Assembly (NCBI GenBank): GCA_963605115.1
Contig: CAVCTM010000088.1
Coordinates: 1 to 8,833 of the forward strand
DNA from: SVKR01 sp963605115
GTDB taxonomy: Bacteria; Bacillota; Clostridia; Oscillospirales; Oscillospiraceae
Reading direction: 5' to 3'
DNA: 8,833 nt
Positions within the stretch are counted from its first letter, which is position 1. Every line of letters starts with the position of its first letter. A model generated the notes under the pieces. That model was given only the letters and a program-made list of their open reading frames with translations, searched no databases and was not told where the DNA came from. The position numbers and the translations under genes are program-made. Of the stretch, positions 1-6,511 are shown piece by piece.

Positions 1-55
1 CCCTCCAGTCAGCGCTGCGCGCTGACAGCCTCCCTTGCACAGGGAGGCCTTTAAA
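1..55 (+). repeat. Right half of the 160-bp hairpin repeat, cut by the window edge
   Basis: This stretch matches positions 618-672 of the full copy over 55 bases with a single difference (G at 17 versus A). It holds two hairpins: GTCAGCGC/GCGCTGAC with a 3-base loop, and CCTCCCT/AGGGAGG with a 5-base loop. It ends in TTTAAA at 50-55. The element must continue to the left of the window. Its TTTAAA end supplies the stop codon of the neighbouring minus-strand nuclease gene. Confidence 0.85.
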
Positions 56-413
56 CTTGCAGCCTTTCGCTCACAACGCCATCGATCTTTTCGCAAACAC
101 CACGAAAGTTCCGCATAACATCGTTGTTTGCGAAGCGGAGGACGAGAAGGTCATAAGCCGCGAGAAACTCGGAACGAATGCGGTCATGTTCTGCGCCGGA
201 CGGCTCATAATGCTGCGAACCGTCCAGCTCGATCACGACCTTTGCCTTCGCGCAATAAAAATCCGCGATATACTTTCCGAGAATCTTTTGCCGCCGGAAT
301 CCTGCCGGGTAGTCGCGGAGAAAATCATACCACAAATGGCGCTCCTCCGGTGTCATTTCTCTGCGCAGCTTTTTTGCGGCGGGGACAAGCGCTGTGTTGT
401 GTTTTCGCTGCAT
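51..413 (-). CDS. DUF559 domain protein, Vsr-like endonuclease fold
   Basis: A 120-residue protein that is one complete DUF559 domain, a family related to the very-short-patch-repair (Vsr) and PD-(D/E)XK nucleases. Visible family marks are the helix MTPEERHLWYDFLRDY near residues 20-35, the basic RRQ at 40-42, YIADFYC at 48-54 with the likely metal-binding Asp51, and the core strand VVIELDGSQH at 59-68 with Glu62, Asp64 and His68, followed by VLRF at 91-94. Length is normal for the stand-alone family, so the gene looks intact. The ATG is preceded by a GAGGGG ribosome site about 7 bases upstream and by a plausible promoter. The TAA stop lies inside the TTTAAA end of a repeat copy, and other copies sit just upstream. 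Nuclease activity is inferred from the family; the biological role of DUF559 proteins is not established. Confidence 0.9.
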   Translation of the reverse strand: MQRKHNTALVPAAKKLRREMTPEERHLWYDFLRDYPAGFRRQKILGKYIADFYCAKAKVVIELDGSQHYEPSGAEHDRIRSEFLAAYDLLVLRFANNDVMRNFRGVCEKIDGVVSERLQV

Positions 414-435
414 ATAACCGCCCCTCTCTGCCGCA

Positions 436-464
436 AGGATATCTTATATTGAAAACAATGTCAA
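436..464 (-). promoter_or_regulatory. Promoter of the DUF559 gene
   Basis: Reading the minus strand there is a perfect TTGACA (+ positions 464-459), a 17-base spacer and TATCCT (441-436) as a weak -10. Transcription would begin near 429, leaving a leader of about 15 bases with the GAGGGG ribosome site. The -35 is strong and the -10 matches only 4 of 6 bases. Confidence 0.45.
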
Positions 465-472
465 GTCCCCCT

Positions 473-507
473 TTTAAAACCTCATCTGTACAAGGGGCGC
501 TGGCGCG
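473..507 (+). repeat. Decayed left end of the 160-bp repeat
   Basis: These 35 bases align without gaps to the left end of the full copy starting at 513 with six mismatches, beginning with TTTAAA and ending in GGGCGCTGGCGCG where the full copy has GGGAGCTGGCGCG. The pairing of its hairpin is damaged. It looks like a remnant of an older insertion, left in the same orientation directly beside the intact copy. Confidence 0.7.
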
Positions 508-512
508 GGTAG

Positions 513-672
513 TTTAAAGGCTCCCCTGTGCAAGGGGAGCTGGCGCGCGAAGCGCGACTGAGGGGTTGTTACCAAGCTCGCGCAACCGCCAAGCTTAGAT
601 ATTTCGCAAGCTTACAACCCTCCAGTCAGCGCTACGCGCTGACAGCCTCCCTTGCACAGGGAGGCCTTTAAA
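513..672 (+). repeat. Full 160-bp hairpin repeat, copy A (MITE-like)
   Basis: The element starts and ends with TTTAAA. Its ends are imperfect inverted repeats of about 30 bases: TTTAAAGGCTCCCCTGTGCA on the left against TTTAAAGGCCTCCCTGTGCA read from the right. Inside are four hairpins: GCTCCCCT/AGGGGAGC (520-540), CGCGC/GCGCG (544-556), GTCAGCGC/GCGCTGAC, and CCTCCCT/AGGGAGG. Flanking the centre are GAGGGGTTGT and ACAACCCTC, which can also pair. There is no open reading frame of note, so it is non-autonomous. A reverse-complement copy of identical length lies at 4258-4417, and a half copy at 1-55. No clear target-site duplication longer than the TTTAAA ends is visible. Confidence 0.88.
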
Positions 673-769
673 ATCGGAGTTTTTCCCCCACCCCCAAATT
701 TTTCCTTGCATCGGTTGCTGCAATTATCGGTCCGCATGTCCTGCGGTTTATAGAAAGGGGGAATTATTT

Positions 770-1249
770 ATGCCATCAACGAACAAGACGGCGACGCTGG
801 GGCTGAACCAGTGGATCAAGACGGACGGGGTCTGCATGGCGGACTTCAACGCGGACAACGCGAAGCTGGAGGCGGCGATCGCGGCGGTAACGGCGGCGAG
901 GGTGCAGTTTCACACGGGGACTTACACCGGCGACGGCACCTGCGGCAGCGCGAACCCGACGAGCGTGACCCTGCCGTTCGCGCCGAAGGTGCTGATCATC
1001 TACAGAGCCGATCAGGACTACCCGCCGACCGTTATCATCGCGGGTATGACTAAAGTGAACACACACTTCACCTACATGCGCGGCGGCGGTATCAACGTCA
1101 CCTTCGACGGAAACACAGTCTCGTGGTACCATAACGGGCACTATTTCGACGAGAGCAACAATTCGATAACAACCTCGGCGTCCGCCAACATTCAGCTCAA
1201 CGAAAAGAACGCTGTCTATAATTTTATGGCAATCGGCTACCGCGACTAA
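770..1249 (+). CDS. Phage tail-fibre-like protein, orphan gene
   Basis: A 159-residue protein. Residues 1-40 (TATLGLNQW...DFNADNAKLEAAI) resemble the conserved N-terminal segment of tail fibre or collar proteins of Clostridia phages, with a short helix. Residues 45-159 form a predicted beta-rich domain opening with FHTGTYTGDGT at 47-57 and PFAPKVLIIY at 69-78, and ending with YNFMAIGYRD, the usual end of receptor-binding or tail-tip beta-sandwich modules. The start is supported by AGAAAGGGGG at 752-761, eight bases before the ATG. No other phage gene is present and its neighbour is an S-layer gene, so it is a domesticated or stranded gene rather than part of a visible prophage. No convincing promoter could be placed in 673-769. 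The assignment rests on motif resemblance; the function in this setting is unknown. Confidence 0.7.
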   Translation: MPSTNKTATLGLNQWIKTDGVCMADFNADNAKLEAAIAAVTAARVQFHTGTYTGDGTCGSANPTSVTLPFAPKVLIIYRADQDYPPTVIIAGMTKVNTHFTYMRGGGINVTFDGNTVSWYHNGHYFDESNNSITTSASANIQLNEKNAVYNFMAIGYRD

Positions 1250-1252
1250 AAA

Positions 1253-1280
1253 CAGCCCCCACTCTTTCGAGTGGGGGCTG
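1253..1280. terminator. Bidirectional hairpin terminator shared by two convergent genes
   Basis: A perfect 12-bp stem, CAGCCCCCACTC and GAGTGGGGGCTG, with a TTTC loop. On the minus strand it is followed at once by GTTTTTAG, so it ends the S-layer transcript well. On the plus strand the next T-run is weaker (TTATTTTATT at 1284-1293), then TTTTT at 1297-1301. An outer 10-bp inverted repeat, GACTAAAAAC (1244-1253) and GTTTTTAGTC (1296-1305), encloses the hairpin and includes the stop codon of the tail-fibre-like gene. Confidence 0.9.
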
Positions 1281-1324
1281 AACTTATTTTATTAAGTTTT
1301 TAGTCGATCTGATATTCAATCAAA

Positions 1325-3829
1325 TCAAGCAGCCGTCACGAAGACCATCGTGATAACGCCGCTGGTGGTGATGCACTCGATGTAGGCGTCCTTAGCGATG
1401 TCCGCAAGCGTACCCTCGACAGCAACGCCATTCTTGATGACGTAGACAGCGCAGTCATCAGCGATGGAGTAGTCGGAGGTGGTGCTCACAACGCCATCCT
1501 TCGGAGCGACAGTGACCTGAGCCTTTGCAAGCTTGTTGGTGTTCGCAGCGTAGGAGCTGCCGACGGCAACAGCAAGGCCGTCCTTGTTGTACTCGATGCT
1601 CGCAACCAGAGTGTTGGCAGTAGAAGCGAACACGGTAGAGACGTCGGTGCTGTTGACCTTAACAGTGGTGATCTCGCCGCCGACAACAGCATTGTAGACC
1701 TTGTAAGTGCCAGCCGCATCGGAAGTCTCCTCGGCGTTTGCGTTGTAGATGAGGTAAGCGATGTCAGCCTCGGTGGTGTTGGAACCGGTCTTGGACTTAG
1801 CATCCAGAACGATAACAGCATTCGCGACAGTGCCCGTCTTCAGAGCAGCAGTCTTGGTGCCGGTGTCAGCCTCGACGGAATCCATGTTGGCGATGCCGGT
1901 GACGACCTTCCAAGTGATCTTGCCGCCGGTAGCAGTCTTACCAACGAAGAAGATGGTCTTGGCGTTCGCAGTGGTATCACTCGCACCACCAAGGCTGAAC
2001 TTAGCAACGCCCTTCGTGATGTCGAGCGTGCTGGTGTTGGCAGCCGGAGCGTCGGCGTCAGAACTGCCGAAGGTGTACTGACCGTCAGCGGTGATGGTGT
2101 ACTTCACCAGAGCATTCGCGTTGGCGTTTCCGTAGGCGTAGGAAGCGGCGTTGGTCTCAACGATCTCGGTCTTGCCATCGGCAAGAAGCAGCTTTGCCTC
2201 GTACTTGGCATCGCCGTCGGACCAAGTGCTGCCGCCGTTGCTGACAGCCAGAACCACAGCGTAGCCAGTGGTGGCCTCAACATCTTCGACGTGAACAGCG
2301 GTGATGACATTGCCATAGCTGTCGAGGTAGAGAACGTAATCATTCTCGGTGCTGGTAGCATTCTTCACATAGGCAATCTTCTCGGTCTCGACATAATTGT
2401 CGGAGAACAGATAGGTCGTGCCATTGCCAATGAACTTGCTGGTGCTGACAGAAGAAACGGTCACTTCCTCGGTCTTCGCGGCTTCGACAGAGAAGACGTC
2501 GTAGCTCGTTCCGTTCCAAACCTTCGTGTAGATAACGACGGTTTTGTTGGCCTGATCCTGCTTGGAGAAATCAGTGGTGTCGAAATCCTTGTCCAGAGTG
2601 GTCAGGTGGACCTTCTCCTTAGCGGTGATTTCGCCGGCGCTGTTCTTAACAGCAGCAGTCCAAGAGCTGATGGTATCGGTATAAGTCTCGGTCACGACGA
2701 TCGTGTACTCATAATCGTCAGTCTCGAAGACCTCAACCAGAGTGCCCTGACCGCCGATCTTCTTTGTATTGTCAAGAGCGATGGCATAGTCAGCCTCAGC
2801 ATACGCGGTAACAACAGTCTCGGTCTTGCCGTTCACAATGTAGGTAGCGGACAGCTTGCCGATGGTGGCGCTGGTGAAGCCGAGATCCTTGTAGACCTTG
2901 CCGCCAGTGACAGCCTCGGTGTAAGCGACAACCGGGGCAGCGCTCTCGGTGTAGATAACATTCGCGGCAGCCTCGGTCTTGCCGTAGTACCAGCCCTTGC
3001 AGGGACGGCCAAACTCATCGCTGGTCGCACTGGTCTTCTTCAGGTTGGGGAAGACAGTGGAAGCAATGCTGTCCTTGGTGGCAGTAGACGTGACAGTGAC
3101 CTCATCAATGATGTAGTCCTGACCATAAACAGCATTAGACTTAGCAGTCAGCGCAGCATTGATGGCAGCAGACTTGGTGTCGTACTTGGTGGTGACGGTG
3201 TAAGCATCGTTGAACGCAGAAGAAACGCCAGTCACGGTGTACTTGGTCTCGGTCTTCTCGTACTCGGTGCCAATGAAGAGCGCCTTGAACGCCATCTGGC
3301 AGGCATCGTCACGAGAGATCGGCTCGGTGCCGACGAAGGTCAAACCTGCAGTCAGCTTGGTCTCCTTGAGCAGCTTGGCAACAGTGATTTCCCAAGCCTC
3401 ACCAGAAACCTCGTAACCCAGAGCACGGAGCAGCAGGGTCGCCCACTGGTAACCGGTCAGCTTCGCATTGGGAGCGAAGGTGCCGTCGCCCATACCGGCA
3501 ACGATGCCTTCGGCAACGCAGTAAGCAATGTAGGGCATACCCCAGTAGTTCTCGGTAACATCCGTGAACTTGTCGGTGGTCGCCTTGATGTCAGCAGCAC
3601 CAAGCAGCTTGGTGATGATGACGGTCGCCTCGGCGCGGGTCAGGGTGCCTTCCGGATTGAAGTTGCCCTTGTCGTCGCCCTGGATGACGCCGATGCCGGT
3701 CAGGACCGCAACGGCTTCCTCATTCTCGATCTTGTCCTGATCCTTGAAGTCAGCGCTCGCAAACACGCAGAGGCCAGCCATCATCGCCAGGCAGAGAACA
3801 AGGCACAGAGTCTTTTTCAGAGTTCTCAT
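1325..3829 (-). CDS. Secreted S-layer protein with three N-terminal SLH domains
   Basis: An 834-residue exported surface protein. Residues 1-26 are a signal peptide (basic MRTLKK, hydrophobic stretch, ASA at the cleavage site). Three surface-layer-homology modules follow at about 28-76, 88-138 and 139-185; the first two carry GxGxIQGDDKGNFNPEGTLTR-like and GDGTFAPNAKLT motifs, and the third is more diverged. SLH modules bind pyruvylated secondary cell-wall polymer, anchoring the protein outside the cell. Residues 190-834 are Thr-, Ala-, Val- and Lys-rich with repeated beta-strand character and no recognised enzyme domain. The start has a strong AAGGAGGAG site ten bases upstream. A dedicated promoter, a leader of about 170 bases with a hairpin before the ribosome site, and lower GC with a narrow codon set compared with the operon to the right all suggest very high expression. 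It is probably the main S-layer subunit. Confidence 0.92.
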   Translation of the reverse strand: MRTLKKTLCLVLCLAMMAGLCVFASADFKDQDKIENEEAVAVLTGIGVIQGDDKGNFNPEGTLTRAEATVIITKLLGAADIKATTDKFTDVTENYWGMPYIAYCVAEGIVAGMGDGTFAPNAKLTGYQWATLLLRALGYEVSGEAWEITVAKLLKETKLTAGLTFVGTEPISRDDACQMAFKALFIGTEYEKTETKYTVTGVSSAFNDAYTVTTKYDTKSAAINAALTAKSNAVYGQDYIIDEVTVTSTATKDSIASTVFPNLKKTSATSDEFGRPCKGWYYGKTEAAANVIYTESAAPVVAYTEAVTGGKVYKDLGFTSATIGKLSATYIVNGKTETVVTAYAEADYAIALDNTKKIGGQGTLVEVFETDDYEYTIVVTETYTDTISSWTAAVKNSAGEITAKEKVHLTTLDKDFDTTDFSKQDQANKTVVIYTKVWNGTSYDVFSVEAAKTEEVTVSSVSTSKFIGNGTTYLFSDNYVETEKIAYVKNATSTENDYVLYLDSYGNVITAVHVEDVEATTGYAVVLAVSNGGSTWSDGDAKYEAKLLLADGKTEIVETNAASYAYGNANANALVKYTITADGQYTFGSSDADAPAANTSTLDITKGVAKFSLGGASDTTANAKTIFFVGKTATGGKITWKVVTGIANMDSVEADTGTKTAALKTGTVANAVIVLDAKSKTGSNTTEADIAYLIYNANAEETSDAAGTYKVYNAVVGGEITTVKVNSTDVSTVFASTANTLVASIEYNKDGLAVAVGSSYAANTNKLAKAQVTVAPKDGVVSTTSDYSIADDCAVYVIKNGVAVEGTLADIAKDAYIECITTSGVITMVFVTAA

Positions 3830-4002
3830 GTTCGAAACTCCTCCTTAAAGTAGTACGCGCTCTCGGCGCGCCCAAGATATTGTATAAACGCTGGATGGCA
3901 CGGAATTCCGAGGCCTGTCATCCAACGGTCATACCGGTGGCGGAAAAAGGGGGGGTATGCCGCCCGCTCGGACGGAGAATGCGGCTCGCCTGCCTTTCTA
4001 CG
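3830..4002 (-). promoter_or_regulatory. Long structured 5' leader of the S-layer mRNA
   Basis: From the predicted start near 4002 to the ATG there are about 170 untranslated bases. In the RNA a stem CGCGC/GCGCG with a 5-base loop (3870-3856) sits just upstream of the AAGGAGGAG ribosome site (3849-3841). Farther upstream, TGGATG and CATCCA (3924-3919 and 3897-3892) can enclose the palindrome CGGAATTCCG (3901-3910). Long leaders with such structure are typical of stable S-layer mRNAs; a stabilising role here is inferred. No known riboswitch fold was recognised. Confidence 0.5.
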
Positions 4003-4008
4003 TTTCGC

Positions 4009-4037
4009 AGTTTAGCACAGCCGGTTTTTTTCGTCAA
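4009..4037 (-). promoter_or_regulatory. Promoter of the S-layer gene
   Basis: On the minus strand TTGACG (+ 4037-4032) is followed by a 17-base spacer and TAAACT (4014-4009). Five of six -35 bases and four of six -10 bases fit the sigma-A consensus. The spacer begins with an A7 run. Predicted start near 4002. Confidence 0.55.
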
Positions 4038-4083
4038 TGGATTCCGGGCTTTTGTAACGCAACCGTAACACAGCCGTTTATTT

Positions 4084-4100
4084 GTTCGCGCGGCGCGAAC
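4084..4100. promoter_or_regulatory. 17-bp perfect palindrome between divergent promoters (candidate operator)
   Basis: GTTCGCGCGGCGCGAAC is a perfect inverted repeat of 8 bases around one central base, in a stretch that is otherwise AT-rich. It lies 47 bases upstream of the S-layer -35 and 71 bases upstream of the plus-strand -35, so it could be a regulator binding site. It has no T-run, so a terminator is unlikely. No regulator gene is in the window to pair it with. Confidence 0.35.
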
Positions 4101-4170
4101 ATTTGTCCTTGAGCTAAGGTTTTTCTGTCAGCTTTTGTTACTTTTTATGTAAACCGCACGGGAAAATCTC

Positions 4171-4200
4171 TTGACAAGCCCTCTGTGCGGGGTGGATAAT
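4171..4200 (+). promoter_or_regulatory. Promoter of the molybdo-oxidoreductase operon
   Basis: TTGACA at 4171-4176 is a perfect -35; after 18 bases GATAAT at 4195-4200 matches five of six -10 bases. Predicted start near 4207. The first gene begins at 4475, so the leader would be about 270 bases and contain the whole repeat copy B with its hairpins. Confidence 0.65.
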
Positions 4201-4257
4201 GGGGAGTGGAAATTTCAAGCCTGTCAAAGATGTCTTAAACACGCGGAAAGGTGCGCA

Positions 4258-4417
4258 TTTAAAGGCCTCCCTGTGTAAGGGAGGCTGTCAGCCGAAGGCT
4301 GACTGGAGGGTTGTAAGCTGCCGGGATATCCAAGCTTGGCGTTTTCGGAAGCTTGGTAACAACCCCTCAGTCGCGGCTGCGCCGCGCCAGCTCCCCTTGC
4401 ACAGGGGAGCCTTTAAA
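4258..4417 (-). repeat. Full 160-bp hairpin repeat, copy B, inverted relative to copy A
   Basis: This is the reverse complement of copy A at 513-672, with the same length and the same TTTAAA ends. The first hairpin CCTCCCT/AGGGAGG, the second GTCAGCC/GGCTGAC, the third GCGGC/GCCGC and the fourth GCTCCCCT/AGGGGAGC keep their place. In the second and third the bases differ from copy A but pairing is kept. The centre holds CCAAGCTT and AAGCTTGG as an 8-bp inverted repeat. It lies between promoter and first gene of the operon, so it would be transcribed as part of the leader. Confidence 0.88.
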
Positions 4418-4457
4418 TCGCAGCGTGCAGCGCTTTTTTGACATGCTCAATTACCGT

Positions 4458-4464
4458 AAGGGGG
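4458..4464 (+). promoter_or_regulatory. Ribosome site that decides the start of the oxidoreductase
   Basis: AAGGGGG lies ten bases before the GTG at 4475 but only one base before the in-frame GTG at 4466. The spacing selects 4475, giving a protein that starts MENQPVPGICGLC. Confidence 0.65.
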
Positions 4465-4474
4465 CGTGTTTTGC

Positions 4475-6511
4475 GTGGAAAATCAGCCTGTGCCCGGCAT
4501 CTGCGGGCTTTGCGGGCAGAAATGCGTGCTCGGAATGGACGTGCGGGACGGGCGTCTCGCCGGGGTGGAACCGTGGCGGCGCGAGGGATGGCCGCTGCGC
4601 CGTCCCTGCGTGCGCGGCGCGGCGCTGAAGCAATATGTGCATCATGCGGACCGGATCGACGCGCCGATGTGTCGGGTCGGCGACAAATATGTGGTACGGA
4701 AATGGTCCGAGGTGCTTCCGGAGATCGCCGGGCGGCTGCTCGACGTGCGCGCGCGGCGCGGCGCGGAGGCGGCGGTGTTTTACGCCGGGCATCCGAAGTG
4801 GTTTCGGCAGGTCTACGCCGCGCTCGCGGCGGGGTTCGGCTCGCCGAACTACTGCACGGAGTCGAGCACCTGCAACAGCGCGATGGTCATGGCGTGGAAA
4901 AGCTTCGCCGGGGCGAATCTGCCGCCCGACAAGGCGGGCTGCCGCGTCTATCTGCTCTGGTCGGAAAATCTCGCGGGCGGCACCGGAGACGCGCGCGAGG
5001 TTCGCGCGCTGCGGGCGCGGGGCGCGAGGGTGATCACGGTCGACCCGCGCGTCACCGCCGCGGCTGCGGACGCCGATCTGCATTTGCAGCCCATCCCCGG
5101 CACGGACGGCGCGCTCGCGCTCGGCATCGCCTGCGCGATGCTGGAGGAAGGGCTGGAGGACCGGGAATACCTTATTAAATATTGCAGCGGCGTCGAGGCG
5201 TTCTGCGATTATGCACGGCGGTTTCCGCCCGCGCGGGCGGCGGCGCTGACGGGCGTTCCGGCGGAGCGCATCCGCGCCGCGGCGCACCTGCTGCATGGCG
5301 GCGGCGTTTCGCTGCGGACGAGCAGCTGCGCGGCGGTCCACTGCGTGAACGGCGTGCAGAATCTGCGCGCGGTGCTCGCGCTGCTGGCGCTGAGCGGCAG
5401 CGTCGGGCGCTGCGGCGGCAACGGCGAGTCCGGCGCGCCGGAGGTGAAGCTCGAAAACGGTCACCACGCGCTCGTCGGGCGCCCGCACCCGGAGCGCGAC
5501 CTTTCCCACGGGGAGTTCCCGGCATGGGATGCTCTTGTCCGGAACGAGGCGCAGTGTGTGCGCATTGCGGACAGATTGGAGGCAGGCGAGGTCGGCGCGC
5601 TCGTGATGTTCGGCGCGAACACGCGGATGTGGCCCGACGCCGAGCGCGTCCGCCGCGCGCTCGGACGTGCGGAAGTGCGCGTTGTGACGGAGCTTTTCTG
5701 GAACGAGGCGTGCGAGGGGGCAGACTTTGTTCTGCCCGCCTGCGCCGCGCCGGAGCGCGGGGACATCGTGTCCGCTCCGGGCGGACGGCTCATCTATGTT
5801 CCGCCCGCGCTGCCTGCGGGCGAGCGGCTGCCGGACGTGGAGATCATCCTGCGCCTTGCGCATGCGATGGGGCTGCGCGAGGGGCTGCTGGGGCTGGAAA
5901 ACCACGAGGCGTGGCTGGACCACACGCTCCGGCGGACGGGCGTTTCGCTCGCGGAGCTGAAGGCGATGCCGGAGGGCGTCATCGCGCGCGAGACAGTCTG
6001 CGTGCCGCGGACGGACCCGGATGCCGGGTTCGCGACGCCGGACGGAAAATTGCAGCTTTCGAGCCCGCTGCTCGCCGGCTGCGGCGCGGACGCGCTGCCG
6101 GTTTTTCACGACTGGCGCGAGCGAGTGCCGCTCGGTCCGGCGTTTCCGCTCGTGCTCTGCACGGGCGCGCGGCGGACGCAGCTTTTCCATTCGCGGACTT
6201 ACCGCGTTCCGTGGCTCGCGGACAAGGAACGTGCGCCGCTCGTGACGCTGCACCCGGCGGAGCTGGCGCGGCTCGGCGCGGCGGAGGGCGAGGCGCTGCG
6301 CCTCGTGACCCCGTGCGGCGCCGTCACGGTCTATGCCGAGGCGGACCCCGGCGTTTTGCCGGGCGTCGCACACGTTTACCACGGCGTTCCCGGTGAGGAA
6401 AACGTCAATGCCGTTTTGGACGGCGGCTGGCTCGACCCGGTGTCCGGCTTCCCCGGCTACCGGAGCTATGTCTGCCGGCTTGAGAGGATCGAAGGAGGCG
6501 GGGACGCTTGA
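4475..6511 (+). CDS. Cytoplasmic molybdopterin oxidoreductase, catalytic subunit (DMSO reductase family)
   Basis: A 678-residue enzyme of the DMSO reductase superfamily, which carries a bis-molybdopterin cofactor and transfers two electrons to or from a small substrate. Residues 6-58 form the Fe4S4 domain with Cys10, Cys13, Cys17 and Cys45. Residues 60-460 are the main molybdopterin domain. NYCTESSTCNSA at 125-136 holds Cys133, the likely molybdenum ligand, as in Cys-type members. The C-terminal dinucleotide-binding domain runs from about 565 to 675 (LVLCTGARR, RTYRVPWL, YHGVPGEENVNAVLDGG). There is no twin-arginine signal, so it acts in the cytoplasm. GTG start chosen on ribosome-site spacing. 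The next gene starts inside its stop codon and encodes the electron-transfer partner. No membrane anchor or chaperone gene is nearby. The substrate cannot be told from sequence. Confidence 0.9.
   Translation: MENQPVPGICGLCGQKCVLGMDVRDGRLAGVEPWRREGWPLRRPCVRGAALKQYVHHADRIDAPMCRVGDKYVVRKWSEVLPEIAGRLLDVRARRGAEAAVFYAGHPKWFRQVYAALAAGFGSPNYCTESSTCNSAMVMAWKSFAGANLPPDKAGCRVYLLWSENLAGGTGDAREVRALRARGARVITVDPRVTAAAADADLHLQPIPGTDGALALGIACAMLEEGLEDREYLIKYCSGVEAFCDYARRFPPARAAALTGVPAERIRAAAHLLHGGGVSLRTSSCAAVHCVNGVQNLRAVLALLALSGSVGRCGGNGESGAPEVKLENGHHALVGRPHPERDLSHGEFPAWDALVRNEAQCVRIADRLEAGEVGALVMFGANTRMWPDAERVRRALGRAEVRVVTELFWNEACEGADFVLPACAAPERGDIVSAPGGRLIYVPPALPAGERLPDVEIILRLAHAMGLREGLLGLENHEAWLDHTLRRTGVSLAELKAMPEGVIARETVCVPRTDPDAGFATPDGKLQLSSPLLAGCGADALPVFHDWRERVPLGPAFPLVLCTGARRTQLFHSRTYRVPWLADKERAPLVTLHPAELARLGAAEGEALRLVTPCGAVTVYAEADPGVLPGVAHVYHGVPGEENVNAVLDGGWLDPVSGFPGYRSYVCRLERIEGGGDA

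Noticed and set aside
1..672. Possible CRISPR array from the recurring palindromic units
   Set aside because: The copies are 160-bp elements with conserved interiors and no regular spacers; no cas gene is present.
770..1249. Diversity-generating retroelement target in the tail-fibre-like gene
   Set aside because: No reverse transcriptase, template repeat or second copy of the C-terminal region is in the window.
2291..3853. 520-codon open frame on the plus strand opposite the S-layer gene
   Set aside because: It mirrors the narrow codon set of the S-layer gene, has no ribosome site, and runs through the signal peptide and SLH region of a certain gene.
4199..4441. Short plus-strand frame through repeat copy B
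   Set aside because: It starts in the -10 box of the operon promoter and is mostly repeat sequence. The same frame is not kept in copy A.
4451..6382. 643-codon open frame on the minus strand opposite the molybdo-oxidoreductase
   Set aside because: It is Arg- and Pro-rich with no recognisable domain, and arises because the GC-rich codon use of the real gene leaves few stops on the other strand. The plus-strand frame has clear cofactor motifs.
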